Numbered from the stretch's first letter, positions 1 through 7,299 are shown. The stretch: DNA of 13,483 nucleotides from CAYLWZ01 sp964585805 (GCA_964585805.1 CAZPFE010000012.1:1-13483), one strand, 5' to 3'. Numbers and translations are program-made. The notes: generated from the letters alone by a model not told the origin.

Positions 1-31
1 TCCTCCCCCTTCCCTTTGGGAAGGGGGAGGA
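1..31. repeat. Perfect CCT/GGA hairpin repeat
   Basis: Left arm TCCTCCCCCTTCCC (1-14) and right arm GGGAAGGGGGAGGA (18-31) are perfectly complementary over 14 bp around a TTT loop. No T-run follows on either strand, so it is not a standard intrinsic terminator. Related CCT/GGA hairpins occur at 111-156, 5687-5731 and 5749-5771. The left arm reappears unpaired as the last 14 bases of the window. It stands out sharply from the AT-rich surroundings. Confidence 0.9.
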
Positions 32-44
32 TGTGAGAAGGATA

Positions 45-78
45 TTCCCCTTCTTTTAAAAAAAAGGGATGTAAGGGG
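45..78. repeat. Imperfect inverted repeat
   Basis: CCCCTT (47-52) can pair with AAGGGG (73-78) across an A/T-rich interior. The element sits between two CCT/GGA repeats and is probably another member of the repeat mosaic at this end. Pairing is short and imperfect, so this is a weak call. Confidence 0.4.
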
Positions 79-110
79 TATTTTTCTTCTCATCTCTTAT
101 TTTCTCTACT

Positions 111-156
111 CCCTCCCCCCCCTCCTCTGAAGGGGGAGGATTAAGGAGGGGGAGGG
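111..156. repeat. CCT/GGA dispersed repeat, inverted copy
   Basis: The reverse complement of this stretch aligns with 5688-5731. Both contain the order CCCTCCCCCT, CTTAATCCTCCCCCT, CAGAGGAGGGGG with only about two differences in the first 37 bases. It also forms an imperfect hairpin (CCCCCT at 118-123 with AGGGGG at 131-136). Identity of order as well as composition argues for a copied element rather than chance low complexity. Confidence 0.8.
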
Positions 157-158
157 TA

Positions 159-256
159 TTTTGAATTTTGGATTTTAGTCATTTGAATTTATTTAGGATT
201 TGGGATTTTGAATTTTGAATTTAACTATTTTTGCGCTTTGAGTTTTGCGTTTAAAT
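159..256. repeat. AT-rich dispersed repeat, left copy
   Basis: Positions 159-215 (motifs TTTTGAATTTTGG, CATTTGAATTTATTTAGG) are the reverse complement of 13359-13415 with 53 of 57 bases identical by my alignment. Homology continues less exactly through a GCG-containing part (231-250, TTGCGCTTTGAGTTTTGCGT) that matches words in 13310-13349 with an indel. The bases from 257 to 325 are plain AT-rich DNA in which I see no gene or clear signal. Confidence 0.85.
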
Positions 257-325
257 CAGTTTTGACTTTTAAGATTTAATTTACAATTTAATTTTGTTAT
301 CAAGGTGGTTGGGTACACAGATAAA

Positions 326-1045
326 TTATTTTCCTTTAGCAACTACCATTCCCCATACTTCTTTTGCTCCTGCTTTTTTTAAGGTTTTTGCTCCTTCTTC
401 TATTGTTGCTCCAGTAGTAAAGATATCATCAACAAGGATTATTTTTTGATTATGAATAAGATGTTGATTTTGACAAGCAAATGAATTTTTTAAATTTATT
501 TCCCGCTCTTTTTTATTTAAAGTTGCTTGATTAAATGTTTTTCTTTTTCTGACAAGAACATTATTTAAAAATTGGGTATTTAAAAAAGCGGCAAGATGTT
601 TGGTAATTTCTTCAGATTGATTAAATCCTCTTTCTTTAAGTTTTGATTTATGAAGAGGAATTGGTATTAAGAGGAAGGACGAAAAGTCAACATTTTTGTT
701 TAAAGCGAGGAGGTGTTCAATAATTAGATAAGAAAGGGGAAGAGATAATTCTTTAAGGCGGTTGTATTTGAATTCATAAATTAATTTTTTTATAATAAAA
801 TTATCGTAAGTAGTAGAAAAGTAGAGACCGTTTAGATATTTTTTTCTTCTACAAGAAGGACAAGTTCTTCCGTCAAGGGTAATTTTAGGCGGAGAACAAA
901 AAGGGCAGTATTGGCGTTCGTTTATTTCAATTAAAGAAAGGCAGTCTTGGCAGATGTAAGTTTTTTCTTTGCCGCAGATTAAACAGGTTTTAGGAAAAAG
1001 AAAATCTAAAAATAGTTGTTTAGCCTTGATTAGAAATTTCAGCAT
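326..1045 (-). CDS. comF: ComF family phosphoribosyltransferase-like competence protein
   Basis: This 239-residue protein has the full ComF layout. The N-terminus carries eight cysteines in four pairs (C21/C24, C32/C35, C47/C50, C62/C65), as expected for zinc binding. The C-terminus is a type I phosphoribosyltransferase fold with the PRPP-binding signature VDDIFTTGAT at 205-214. ComF proteins are needed for natural transformation in Bacillus and Haemophilus, probably at the cytosolic face where single-stranded DNA enters. A catalytic reaction is not established. The gene is divergent from pilM with only 40 bp between start codons, so the two may share a regulatory region. The ATG at 1043-1045 gives the usual family N-terminus (K-x-LF-LDFLFP-x-C-x-x-C). 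No Shine-Dalgarno sequence precedes it. Family assignment is firm; a role in DNA uptake here is inferred from the neighbouring pilus genes. Confidence 0.95.
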   Translation of the reverse strand: MLKFLIKAKQLFLDFLFPKTCLICGKEKTYICQDCLSLIEINERQYCPFCSPPKITLDGRTCPSCRRKKYLNGLYFSTTYDNFIIKKLIYEFKYNRLKELSLPLSYLIIEHLLALNKNVDFSSFLLIPIPLHKSKLKERGFNQSEEITKHLAAFLNTQFLNNVLVRKRKTFNQATLNKKEREINLKNSFACQNQHLIHNQKIILVDDIFTTGATIEEGAKTLKKAGAKEVWGMVVAKGK

Positions 1046-1053
1046 GGTAAACT
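1026..1053 (+). promoter_or_regulatory. Candidate promoter for the pilM operon
   Basis: TTGATT (1026-1031) and TAAACT (1048-1053) are separated by 16 bp and would start transcription about 25 bases before the pilM ATG. The -35 lies inside the 5' end of comF. The -10 matches consensus at only four of six positions, in AT-rich DNA where chance matches are common. Confidence 0.3.
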
Positions 1054-1085
1054 AAATTAATTAAAGTAAAATAAATCTGTAATCT

Positions 1086-2210
1086 ATGTTTCAATCACTC
1101 GCTAAAATTTTTCAAAGAAAACCAAAAAAGTTTTTAGGAATAGATATTGGAACTTCATTTATTAGAGTAGTAGAAATTGGCAAAAAAGGAAATAATTATA
1201 TCCTTAGTAATTATGGAGAATTAGACGAGTCTTTTATTAAAGGGGAAGTTTTTAGGACATCTGAAAAAAATGCTTTTTCTTTGTCTGATAAAAATATAGC
1301 TGAAGCTATAAATGTGATTTTAGAAGAAGCAGAGATAGAAACAAAAAAAGTAAGTTTTTCTATTCCTGATTTTTGCAGTTTTTTTGTAGATTTTGAACTG
1401 CCGATAATGGATAAAAAAGAAATAAAAGAAGCAATATCTTATCAGGTAAAGCCTTCTATACCCTTACCTATAAATGAAGTAAGTTTAGATTGGTTAATTA
1501 TAGAAGGCGAACCTTCCAAAACTCCAGTTAAAGTGTTAGTAGCAGTAGTTCCAAACGAAGTGATTGCTCAATACCAAAAAATTGCCAAGTTAATTGGGTT
1601 AGAATTGAAATTTTTAGAATCAGAAGTTTTTGCTTTATCAAGAATAATTTCTGAAAAGATTAAAAAGGATAAAATTAAAAAAGACAATGTTATAGGTTTA
1701 GTTGATATTGGCGCTGCTAGTATGACTTGTAGCATTATTGATGAAGGAGTTTTAAAGAATAGTTATAGTTTTAATATAGGAGGCGCTGAGTTGACAAAAA
1801 TTATAGACAAATCATTAGACATAGATTATAATGAAGCTGAGAATCTTAAAAGAAAATACGGGCTTTTAGAAAATACTGAGATGGAGGAGTTTTCTAAAAA
1901 TGTTTTTTTAAAAAATACATTTTCTAAAATTTTAACTCCTTTAGTTGATTCTATGTTAGACGAAATAAAAGGCGTGTTTCGTAGCTTTTATCGTGAGGAG
2001 GGAAAAGAGATAGATAAAGTAGTTTTAGCTGGTGGAACATCAATGATGCCTGGATTAAAAGATTACTTTAAAGATAAATTAAATAAAGAAGTAGAAAGAA
2101 TAGATCCATTTTCCATTGTTAACTATCCGGTAGTTTTAAAATCAGTTTTAAAAGAGATAGGACCTACTTATGGAGTTGCTTTAGGGCTATCTTTAAAAGG
2201 ATTTGAGTAA
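1086..2210 (+). CDS. pilM: Type IV pilus assembly ATPase-fold protein PilM
   Basis: This 374-residue cytoplasmic protein has the actin/FtsA fold of PilM. Motifs appear in order: phosphate-1 loop LGIDIGTSFIRVVE (about 17-30), phosphate-2 loop GLVDIGAAS (from 204) and the adenosine motif LAGGTSMMPGL (314-324). There is no transmembrane segment. PilM binds ATP and the cytoplasmic tail of PilN, linking the membrane platform to the PilB/PilT motors. Length is close to the family norm (about 350). It is the first gene of the plus-strand run, followed 26 bp later by pilN. The ATG at 1086 is the only start giving the short basic N-terminus before the phosphate-1 loop, and the leader is AT-rich without a Shine-Dalgarno sequence. 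Confidence is high. Confidence 0.96.
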   Translation: MFQSLAKIFQRKPKKFLGIDIGTSFIRVVEIGKKGNNYILSNYGELDESFIKGEVFRTSEKNAFSLSDKNIAEAINVILEEAEIETKKVSFSIPDFCSFFVDFELPIMDKKEIKEAISYQVKPSIPLPINEVSLDWLIIEGEPSKTPVKVLVAVVPNEVIAQYQKIAKLIGLELKFLESEVFALSRIISEKIKKDKIKKDNVIGLVDIGAASMTCSIIDEGVLKNSYSFNIGGAELTKIIDKSLDIDYNEAENLKRKYGLLENTEMEEFSKNVFLKNTFSKILTPLVDSMLDEIKGVFRSFYREEGKEIDKVVLAGGTSMMPGLKDYFKDKLNKEVERIDPFSIVNYPVVLKSVLKEIGPTYGVALGLSLKGFE

Positions 2211-2236
2211 AATAAATAAAATTTAATTTTATTTTT

Positions 2237-2776
2237 ATGGCAATAGAACTTGAGAAAAAAAGAAGACTTAATATTTCTAGATGGCCAATTATAATTTTAT
2301 TTTTCTCTTTCATAGGCATATTGTTTTTAGTTAGTAGTTATTTTTACTTAAATAAAGAATTGGCTGTTATTGAAAATGAAATAGAGGTAAAAAAGGAAAG
2401 TTTAAAACCTACTACAGAAGAAAAGGAGATAGAAAAGAAAGTACAGTTGATAAGCGAAAGAATACGATTGTTTCAAAATTTAATTTCAAAGCATAGAGAT
2501 ACTAGCAAAATATTCAGTATTATAGAAAATGATTGCCTTCCAAATGTTCAATTTACTAATTTTAATTTTAATGCCGACAATTTAACAATCAATCTTTCGG
2601 GTAAGACAGATAATTTTATCTCGCTTCAACAACAAGTGGATGTATTTAAAGAAGACCAGTTAGTGGATAAAGCGGTTTTATCAGATATGTCTGTTGATCA
2701 GGATAATTCAGGAATAACTTTTTCTATTTCTTTGTCTATAAATCAAAAAGTTTTTAATGAAAATAATATAGATTAA
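2237..2776 (+). CDS. pilN: Type IV pilus inner-membrane platform protein PilN
   Basis: This 179-residue bitopic membrane protein has a 16-residue basic cytoplasmic tail, one transmembrane helix (about 17-38), a charged predicted coiled coil (about 40-90) and an alpha/beta C-terminal domain. That is the PilN plan. In characterised systems PilN pairs with PilO in the periplasm and inserts its tail into PilM. The canonical tail motif INLLP is not present; the tail reads MAIELEKKRRLNIS. The call therefore rests on topology and on position between pilM and pilO. It starts 26 bp after pilM and ends 9 bp before pilO. The ATG follows a T-rich leader with no ribosome binding site. Confidence 0.85.
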   Translation: MAIELEKKRRLNISRWPIIILFFSFIGILFLVSSYFYLNKELAVIENEIEVKKESLKPTTEEKEIEKKVQLISERIRLFQNLISKHRDTSKIFSIIENDCLPNVQFTNFNFNADNLTINLSGKTDNFISLQQQVDVFKEDQLVDKAVLSDMSVDQDNSGITFSISLSINQKVFNENNID

Positions 2777-2785
2777 TTTAAATTT

Positions 2786-3502
2786 ATGTCTCGTTTAAAT
2801 TATATTTCAGTTGTTAGTATTGTTTTATTATTAATATTTTTAGGAGGTGGTTATTTTATTTGGTTGCCTAAATATCAAGATTTTAAATATCAAAAAAGCG
2901 TTCTTGCTCAGTTTGAGGATAATTTTCAAAAAAAAGAAGATTATTATTCTAATTTAAAAAATATTCAAAAGACAATAGAATCTTATCAAGAAGAAGTTAA
3001 TAAAATTAACGACTCGCTTCCAGAAGAAATTTCTTTACCTGTTTTATTTAATTTTATGAGCAAAGTAATAACAGAAAATGGTTTGATTTTGGATAGTATT
3101 AGCGCTTCATCAGGAGAAAATGAAAATTCTACTCAAAATGTAAGAAGAACTAATACAGCGATAGATGAACCAGGATCACTTATTAATGAAGAAGGAGGTG
3201 AGATGGCTGCTGTTGGTGGTGCTGGAGAAGAAATTGTTAATGAGATTATTCCTTCTCTTTCTCTCCAGAAATTAACAATTTCTCTTTCCTTAACTGGCAA
3301 TTATTCTAATTTTAAAAAGTTTTTACAAGCAATTTATAGAAATGCTAAAATAATAGAAGTGAAATCTATTAGTTTTTCTTCGCCCCAAGAAAGCGATTTG
3401 TTTAGTATAGATTTATCTTTAGAAACTTATTTTGTTAAAAAAGCAGGAGATATTGCAAGCGATGGACAATCGTCGGAAATAGAGGTAGAGAATGATATAT
3501 AA
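2786..3502 (+). CDS. pilO: Type IV pilus inner-membrane platform protein PilO
   Basis: This 238-residue protein has a very short cytoplasmic N-terminus, one transmembrane helix (about 7-27), a coiled coil (about 30-78) and a C-terminal domain typical of PilO (PilO begins with the pattern seen at LPEEISLPVLFNFMSKVITENGL, 78 onward). It would form a heterodimer with PilN outside the membrane. A hydrophilic, low-complexity stretch of about 45 residues (roughly 107-155: N, T, E rich, then Gly/Ala rich) splits the C-terminal domain before the final beta-rich part (TISLSLTGNYSNFKKFLQAI). It is probably a flexible loop. Identification rests on architecture, this pattern and gene order. Confidence 0.87.
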   Translation: MSRLNYISVVSIVLLLIFLGGGYFIWLPKYQDFKYQKSVLAQFEDNFQKKEDYYSNLKNIQKTIESYQEEVNKINDSLPEEISLPVLFNFMSKVITENGLILDSISASSGENENSTQNVRRTNTAIDEPGSLINEEGGEMAAVGGAGEEIVNEIIPSLSLQKLTISLSLTGNYSNFKKFLQAIYRNAKIIEVKSISFSSPQESDLFSIDLSLETYFVKKAGDIASDGQSSEIEVENDI

Positions 3503-3531
3503 ATAAAAATTTATTAATTTTAATTTAAAAT

Positions 3532-3819
3532 ATGCCTTCTGTTAATTTTGTTGAAGAAAAAAAGAAACAAAAAAGATTAATTGTAGTATTAATAATTATT
3601 GTTTTGGTAACAATTGTAATTTTAAAACGAGATTATTTTAGTAAAGAAGGGGGAAAGGGGTTTTTTTCTCAAAGTTCGGTTTCTGTTGTGAATTATCCAG
3701 AAATTAAAATAGATTTTAGTGTTTTTGATAATGAATTAGTAAAAAATCTTAGTCCTTTTGAAAGAATTTCTCAGTTTCAAGGAGAAAAGGGAAGAGATAA
3801 TCCGTTCCTACCTTATTAG
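3532..3819 (+). CDS. Small single-pass protein in the PilP position, ending GRDNPFLPY
   Basis: This 95-residue protein has a basic N-terminal tail (EEKKKQKR), one transmembrane helix (about 16-31) and a short outer segment. It ends in GRDNPFLPY (87-95) after LSPFERISQFQGE. A conserved RxNPF-type ending and a place directly after pilO recall PilP, the lipoprotein that contacts the PilQ secretin. However, there is no lipobox, no beta domain and no secretin gene here. I read it as a conserved T4P platform component of this bacterial group, filling the PilP slot in a form without an outer membrane ring. This is inference. It is certainly a gene: spacing is operon-like (29 bp after pilO, 54 bp before pilB), codon use matches its neighbours, and the membrane topology is plausible. 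Confidence 0.75.
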   Translation: MPSVNFVEEKKKQKRLIVVLIIIVLVTIVILKRDYFSKEGGKGFFSQSSVSVVNYPEIKIDFSVFDNELVKNLSPFERISQFQGEKGRDNPFLPY

Positions 3820-3828
3820 TAGAGTTTT

Positions 3829-3866
3829 TTGATTTTGAATTTAAAATTTTATAATTTGGATTTTTA
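3829..3866. repeat. Possible degenerate AT-rich repeat fragment
   Basis: The 54-bp gap before pilB contains TTTTGATTTTGAATTTAAAA and ATTTGGATTTTTAG. These echo words of the AT-rich repeat at 159-215 (TTTTGAATTTTGGATTTTAG). It may be a worn partial copy, but AT-rich composition alone could give this resemblance. Confidence 0.3.
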
Positions 3867-3873
3867 GTAAAAA

Positions 3874-5595
3874 ATGAGCCTGATTCAAGAATTAGTAAAA
3901 AGAGGGATTTTAGAAAAATCAAAAGCGACTGCATTAGAATACGAAGTAAAAGCAACAGGTAAGAAAGAAGAAGAGATCTTGTTGGAGAAAAAAATCGTTT
4001 CAGAGGATTTTTTATTTGGTTTAAAGAGTAAACTTCTGAAGATACCTTTAATAACAGTTTCCCCTTCAGATGTTTCTTTAAAAGCATTAGAAGTTATTCC
4101 AGAAGAATCAGCAAAATATTATAAAATTATTCCTTTAAAAAAGGAAGGAAATAAATTAGAGATAGGAATGGTTTATCCTGATGATCTAAAGGCGCGGGAA
4201 GCAATAGATTTTTTGGCTAGAAGAGAGAATTTTAGTTATCAAATTTTTCTTTTAACACCAACAAATTTTGAGTATCTTTTAAAAAGATATCATAATCTTA
4301 AGAAAGAAGTAAGCAGAGCGTTAGAGGAGCTTGATTCTGAGTTAAAAGTTAAAGAGACAAAGATAAAAAAAGAGGAAATTGAAAGGATAGTAGAACAAGC
4401 ACCAATCTCAAAGATAGTGGCAGTGATTATTAGGCACGCGGTAGATGGTAATGCATCAGATGTTCACATTGAACCAGAGAGAGAAAGATTGAGGGTAAGA
4501 TTTAGGTTAGATGGATTGCTTCATTCTAGTATTTTTCTTCCTCTTCGGATTGCGCCAGCAGTAGCTACAAGAATTAAAATACTTTCTAATTTGAAAATTG
4601 ATGAAACAAGGATTCCTCAAGATGGACGTTTTTCAGTTACAATTGAGGGGAGAAGTGTAGATTTTAGAGTTTCTACCTTCCCAACTATTTTAGGGGAGAA
4701 GGTAGTAATGAGAATTTTAGATCCTTCTCAAAGAAAAATTAATTTTAAAGAATTGGGTTTGTCTGGGCATAATCTTGAAGTTTTAGAACGGGGATTGAAA
4801 AAATCATATGGAATGATTTTAGCAACAGGACCTACTGGTTCAGGAAAAACTACTACTCTTTATGCTATATTGGGAATTCTTAACAAAGAGGAAGTGAATG
4901 TGATAACTTTAGAAGATCCAGTAGAATATTTAATTGATGGAGTTAATCAATCTCAAATTAAACCAGAGATAGGATATACTTTTGCCAGCGGTCTTAGATC
5001 AATTTTAAGGCAAGATCCAGATATTTTAATGGTTGGAGAAATTAGAGATGAAGAAACTGCTTCTTTGGCTATTCACGCTACTTTAACAGGTCATACGGTT
5101 CTTTCTACTTTGCACACTACAAATACGATAGGAGTAATTCCTCGGTTGATAGATATGGGAATTCAACCATTTCTTTTGCCTCCGACTTTAAATATTATGA
5201 TTGCTCAAAGATTAGTGAGGAAGTTATGTCCTTACTGCAAGAGAAAGATAGAAGTACCTAATAAAGAAATGGAGAAGATGATAATAAAAGAAATAGAAGA
5301 TCTTCCTCCCGAGACCAAGAAGAGTGTTAAGTTAGATAAACCTCTTTATATCTATGAAGCAGTTGGATGTAAAAGATGTAATAATACTGGTTATTCGGGA
5401 AGAGTTGGTATTTTTGAAATTTTAGAGATGACACCTTCTTTGGCAAAATTAGTGTTAAAAAAACCGGCAGAGGAAGAGATTTTGGAAGAGGCAAAAAAGC
5501 AGGGAATGATTACAATGAAACAAGATGGAATTTTAAAAGTATTAAATGGAATTACTTCAATAGAAGAAGTATTAAGGGTTGCAGAAGAAAAATAG
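3874..5595 (+). CDS. pilB: Type IV pilus extension ATPase PilB
   Basis: This 573-residue cytoplasmic hexameric ATPase powers pilin polymerisation. An N-terminal GspE/MshEN-type domain (about 1-150) precedes the N2 domain (ASDVHIEPE, RFRLDG) and the RecA-like motor. Visible motifs: Walker A GPTGSGKTT (319-327), Asp box ITLEDPVEY (from 344), Walker B DPDILMVGEIRD with glutamate E389, and His box TLTGHTVLSTLHT. Two CxxC pairs (C452/C455 and C499/C502) form the zinc site that separates PilB/GspE from PilT. The N-terminal domain lacks a clear RLGxxL motif of c-di-GMP-binding MshEN domains, so such binding is doubtful. The ATG at 3874 gives the normal N-terminus (LIQELVKRGILE). A long gap with repeats follows the stop, so the first transcription unit may end here. 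Confidence 0.97.
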   Translation: MSLIQELVKRGILEKSKATALEYEVKATGKKEEEILLEKKIVSEDFLFGLKSKLLKIPLITVSPSDVSLKALEVIPEESAKYYKIIPLKKEGNKLEIGMVYPDDLKAREAIDFLARRENFSYQIFLLTPTNFEYLLKRYHNLKKEVSRALEELDSELKVKETKIKKEEIERIVEQAPISKIVAVIIRHAVDGNASDVHIEPERERLRVRFRLDGLLHSSIFLPLRIAPAVATRIKILSNLKIDETRIPQDGRFSVTIEGRSVDFRVSTFPTILGEKVVMRILDPSQRKINFKELGLSGHNLEVLERGLKKSYGMILATGPTGSGKTTTLYAILGILNKEEVNVITLEDPVEYLIDGVNQSQIKPEIGYTFASGLRSILRQDPDILMVGEIRDEETASLAIHATLTGHTVLSTLHTTNTIGVIPRLIDMGIQPFLLPPTLNIMIAQRLVRKLCPYCKRKIEVPNKEMEKMIIKEIEDLPPETKKSVKLDKPLYIYEAVGCKRCNNTGYSGRVGIFEILEMTPSLAKLVLKKPAEEEILEEAKKQGMITMKQDGILKVLNGITSIEEVLRVAEEK

Positions 5596-5686
5596 TTAGT
5601 TAAAATAAGAAGTATAAATAATGTACTATCCAATTAATTCGGTGATGAGATAAAAAATAGTTTTCTAAAGTTATTTGGGTAAATAG

Positions 5687-5731
5687 ACCCCTCCCCCTTC
5701 TTAATCCTCCCCCTCCAGAGGAGGGGGAGGA
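5687..5731. repeat. CCT/GGA hairpin repeat with TTAA spacer
   Basis: TCCTCCCCCTCC (5705-5716) and GGAGGGGGAGGA (5720-5731) form a perfect 12-bp stem with an AGA loop, preceded by CCCCTCCCCCTTCTTAA. The whole element matches the reverse complement of 111-156. It lies between pilB and the receiver gene. No T-run follows on either strand, so termination would have to be by another mechanism. Confidence 0.88.
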
Positions 5732-5748
5732 GAGAAAAGGAGAAGATA

Positions 5749-5771
5749 CCCCCTCCAGAGGAGGGGGAGGG
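5749..5771. repeat. Second CCT/GGA hairpin in the pilB-receiver gap
   Basis: CCCCCTCC (5749-5756), AGA loop, GGAGGGGG (5760-5767): an 8-bp perfect stem. It is a direct partial repeat of the hairpin 20 bp upstream, sharing CCCCCTCCAGAGGAGGGGGA. Positions 5757-5788 are 32 uninterrupted purines on the plus strand, so triplex or G-rich structure is possible. The rest of 5596-5857 is AT-rich and I see no gene in it. Confidence 0.82.
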
Positions 5772-5857
5772 AGAAGAGAAGAGAAGGGTAAAGGAAGGGG
5801 GATAGGAAATAATACGTTATAAATTAGTTAGCAATTACAAATAAAAAAATAAAGAAT

Positions 5858-6226
5858 ATGAAAAAGATATTATTAGTTGAAGATGATCCATTTTTAATAG
5901 AAATTTATACTGCCAAGTTAGAAAATGCTGGTTTTTCAGTAGATGTTGTTTCTGATGGGGATATGGTAATAAACAAAATGAAAGAGATTAAACCTGATTT
6001 AGTTGTTTTAGATATTGTTTTGCCTAATATTGATGGTTGGGAAATTTTACGGGAAATAAAAAGGAATGAAGAATTTAAAGATGTAAAGATAGTTATTTTA
6101 TCTAATCTTAGTGAAAAAGAAGATGTGGAAAAAGGAATAAAAGAAGGGGCAGATAAGTATTTAATTAAATCACATTACGAACCAAGTCAGGTGGTTGAAG
6201 AAATTGAAGAAGTTTTAAATAATTAA
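5858..6226 (+). CDS. Stand-alone receiver-domain response regulator
   Basis: This 122-residue CheY-like protein is only a receiver domain. All key residues are present: acidic pair D9/D10, phospho-acceptor D52 (LVVLD), switch serine S82 and the conserved lysine K104. It has no DNA-binding or enzymatic output domain, so it should act by protein contact, as PilG/PilH do in Pseudomonas twitching. It sits 8 bp before pilT in a pilT-pilC run, suggesting phosphorylation-dependent control of the pilus motors or platform. No histidine kinase is encoded in the window. The leader is A-rich without a Shine-Dalgarno sequence. The family is certain; the target is inferred from position. Confidence 0.94.
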   Translation: MKKILLVEDDPFLIEIYTAKLENAGFSVDVVSDGDMVINKMKEIKPDLVVLDIVLPNIDGWEILREIKRNEEFKDVKIVILSNLSEKEDVEKGIKEGADKYLIKSHYEPSQVVEEIEEVLNN

Positions 6227-6234
6227 ATAGAAAT

Positions 6235-7299
6235 ATGGATTATTCCTCTGCATTAAAAGAAATTATTGAAGAAGCTATCATTCAAAATGCTTCTGATTTA
6301 CATATTTCAGTAGGTCACCCACCTGTATTAAGAATAGCAGGTAAACTGGTTTTTTTAATGGAGTATAGAAAATTTAGTCCTAAAGACACAGAAGGTTTAG
6401 CTTTTGCAGTGATGAATGAAAAGCAGAAAGAAAAATTTTTAAATGAAAAATCGGTGGATTTTTCTTATAATTTTGAAGAAAAGGCGCGTTTTAGGGTGAA
6501 TGTTTTTTTTCAGCGTGGGTGTGTTTCTGCTGCTCTTCGTTTAATTCCTAGCAAAATTCCAACAATTGAGGAATTAAATTTACCTCCTATTCTTCATGAG
6601 TTTATTCGTCCTACTCAGGGTTTTATTTTAATTACTGGCGCTTCCAGTCAAGGAAAATCAACCACTTTAGCAAGCTTAATTGATGAGATTAATCACACAA
6701 AAGCGGTTCATATTATTACAATTGAGGATCCAATAGAGTATCTTTTTAAAAGCGAAAGAGCAATTATAGATCAAAGAGAACTTAATCAAGATACTTTGAG
6801 TTTTGCTAAAGCGCTTAAATCCACTTTTCGTCAGGATCCAGATGTCATTATGGTTGGAGAAATGCGAGACCAAGAAACAATTGCTACAGCAATTACAGCC
6901 GCGGAAACTGGTCATTTAGTTTTGGCTACTCTTCACACTAATTCTGCTGCTCAGAGTATATTTCGGATTGTAGATAGTTTTCCGGGCTCTCAACAAAATC
7001 AAATTAGAGCTCAATTATCAGAATCATTGTTAGGCATTGTTTCTCAGAGATTAATTCCTCGGGCAAAAGGGGGGTTAATTCCTGCTTGTGAGGTTTTAAT
7101 TAATACTCCGGCGGTATCTAATTTAATTAGAGAAAATAAAATTCATGAAATTCCTTCAATAATAGAGACATCAGCTGAAATAGGAATGATTTCTTTTGAT
7201 AGATATTTAGTTAATTTAGTGAGAAAAAAAGAAATTACTCTTGAGACTGCTAAAAATTATTCTTTAAATCCAGCTAATTTTAAAGATTTAATTATATAA
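6235..7299 (+). CDS. pilT: Type IV pilus retraction ATPase PilT
   Basis: This 354-residue protein has the PilT length and layout: N-terminal PAS-like domain (ASDLHISVGHPPVLRIAGKL), then the RecA-like motor with Asp box ITIEDPIEY, Walker B DPDVIMVGEMRD (E209), His box TAAETGHLVLATLHT, and the C-terminal AVSNLIRE, matching the AIRNLIRE motif needed for retraction. It lacks the zinc cysteines of PilB. The Walker A is GASSQGKST (135-143). It still fits GxxxxGK[ST], with K141 and S142, but departs from the usual GPTGSGKST. The motor would depolymerise the pilus for twitching and DNA uptake. It starts 8 bp after the receiver gene and ends 4 bp before pilC, so the three are probably co-transcribed. 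Confidence 0.96.
   Translation: MDYSSALKEIIEEAIIQNASDLHISVGHPPVLRIAGKLVFLMEYRKFSPKDTEGLAFAVMNEKQKEKFLNEKSVDFSYNFEEKARFRVNVFFQRGCVSAALRLIPSKIPTIEELNLPPILHEFIRPTQGFILITGASSQGKSTTLASLIDEINHTKAVHIITIEDPIEYLFKSERAIIDQRELNQDTLSFAKALKSTFRQDPDVIMVGEMRDQETIATAITAAETGHLVLATLHTNSAAQSIFRIVDSFPGSQQNQIRAQLSESLLGIVSQRLIPRAKGGLIPACEVLINTPAVSNLIRENKIHEIPSIIETSAEIGMISFDRYLVNLVRKKEITLETAKNYSLNPANFKDLII

Noticed and set aside
1..325. CRISPR array
   Set aside because: The repeats are not regularly spaced, have no unique spacers of constant length, and no cas genes are present.
3749..4087. 112-residue minus-strand open frame
   Set aside because: It lies opposite the end of the PilP-position gene and the start of pilB, is leucine/lysine/serine rich without any motif, and is a shadow of well-supported genes.
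5620..5629. AATGTACTAT shared with the tandem repeat at 9041
   Set aside because: Ten bases of AT-rich sequence are too short to claim a shared element; noted only as a coincidence to check.
5391..5633. 80-residue minus-strand open frame over the pilB 3' end
   Set aside because: Antisense to a conserved part of PilB, with no recognisable domain.
5705..5731. Intrinsic terminator after pilB
   Set aside because: The stem is strong but no T-run follows on either strand, and the same element occurs at other sites as a repeat.
6676..6915. 79-residue minus-strand open frame inside pilT
   Set aside because: Antisense to the PilT Walker B and His box region; composition reflects the opposite strand.
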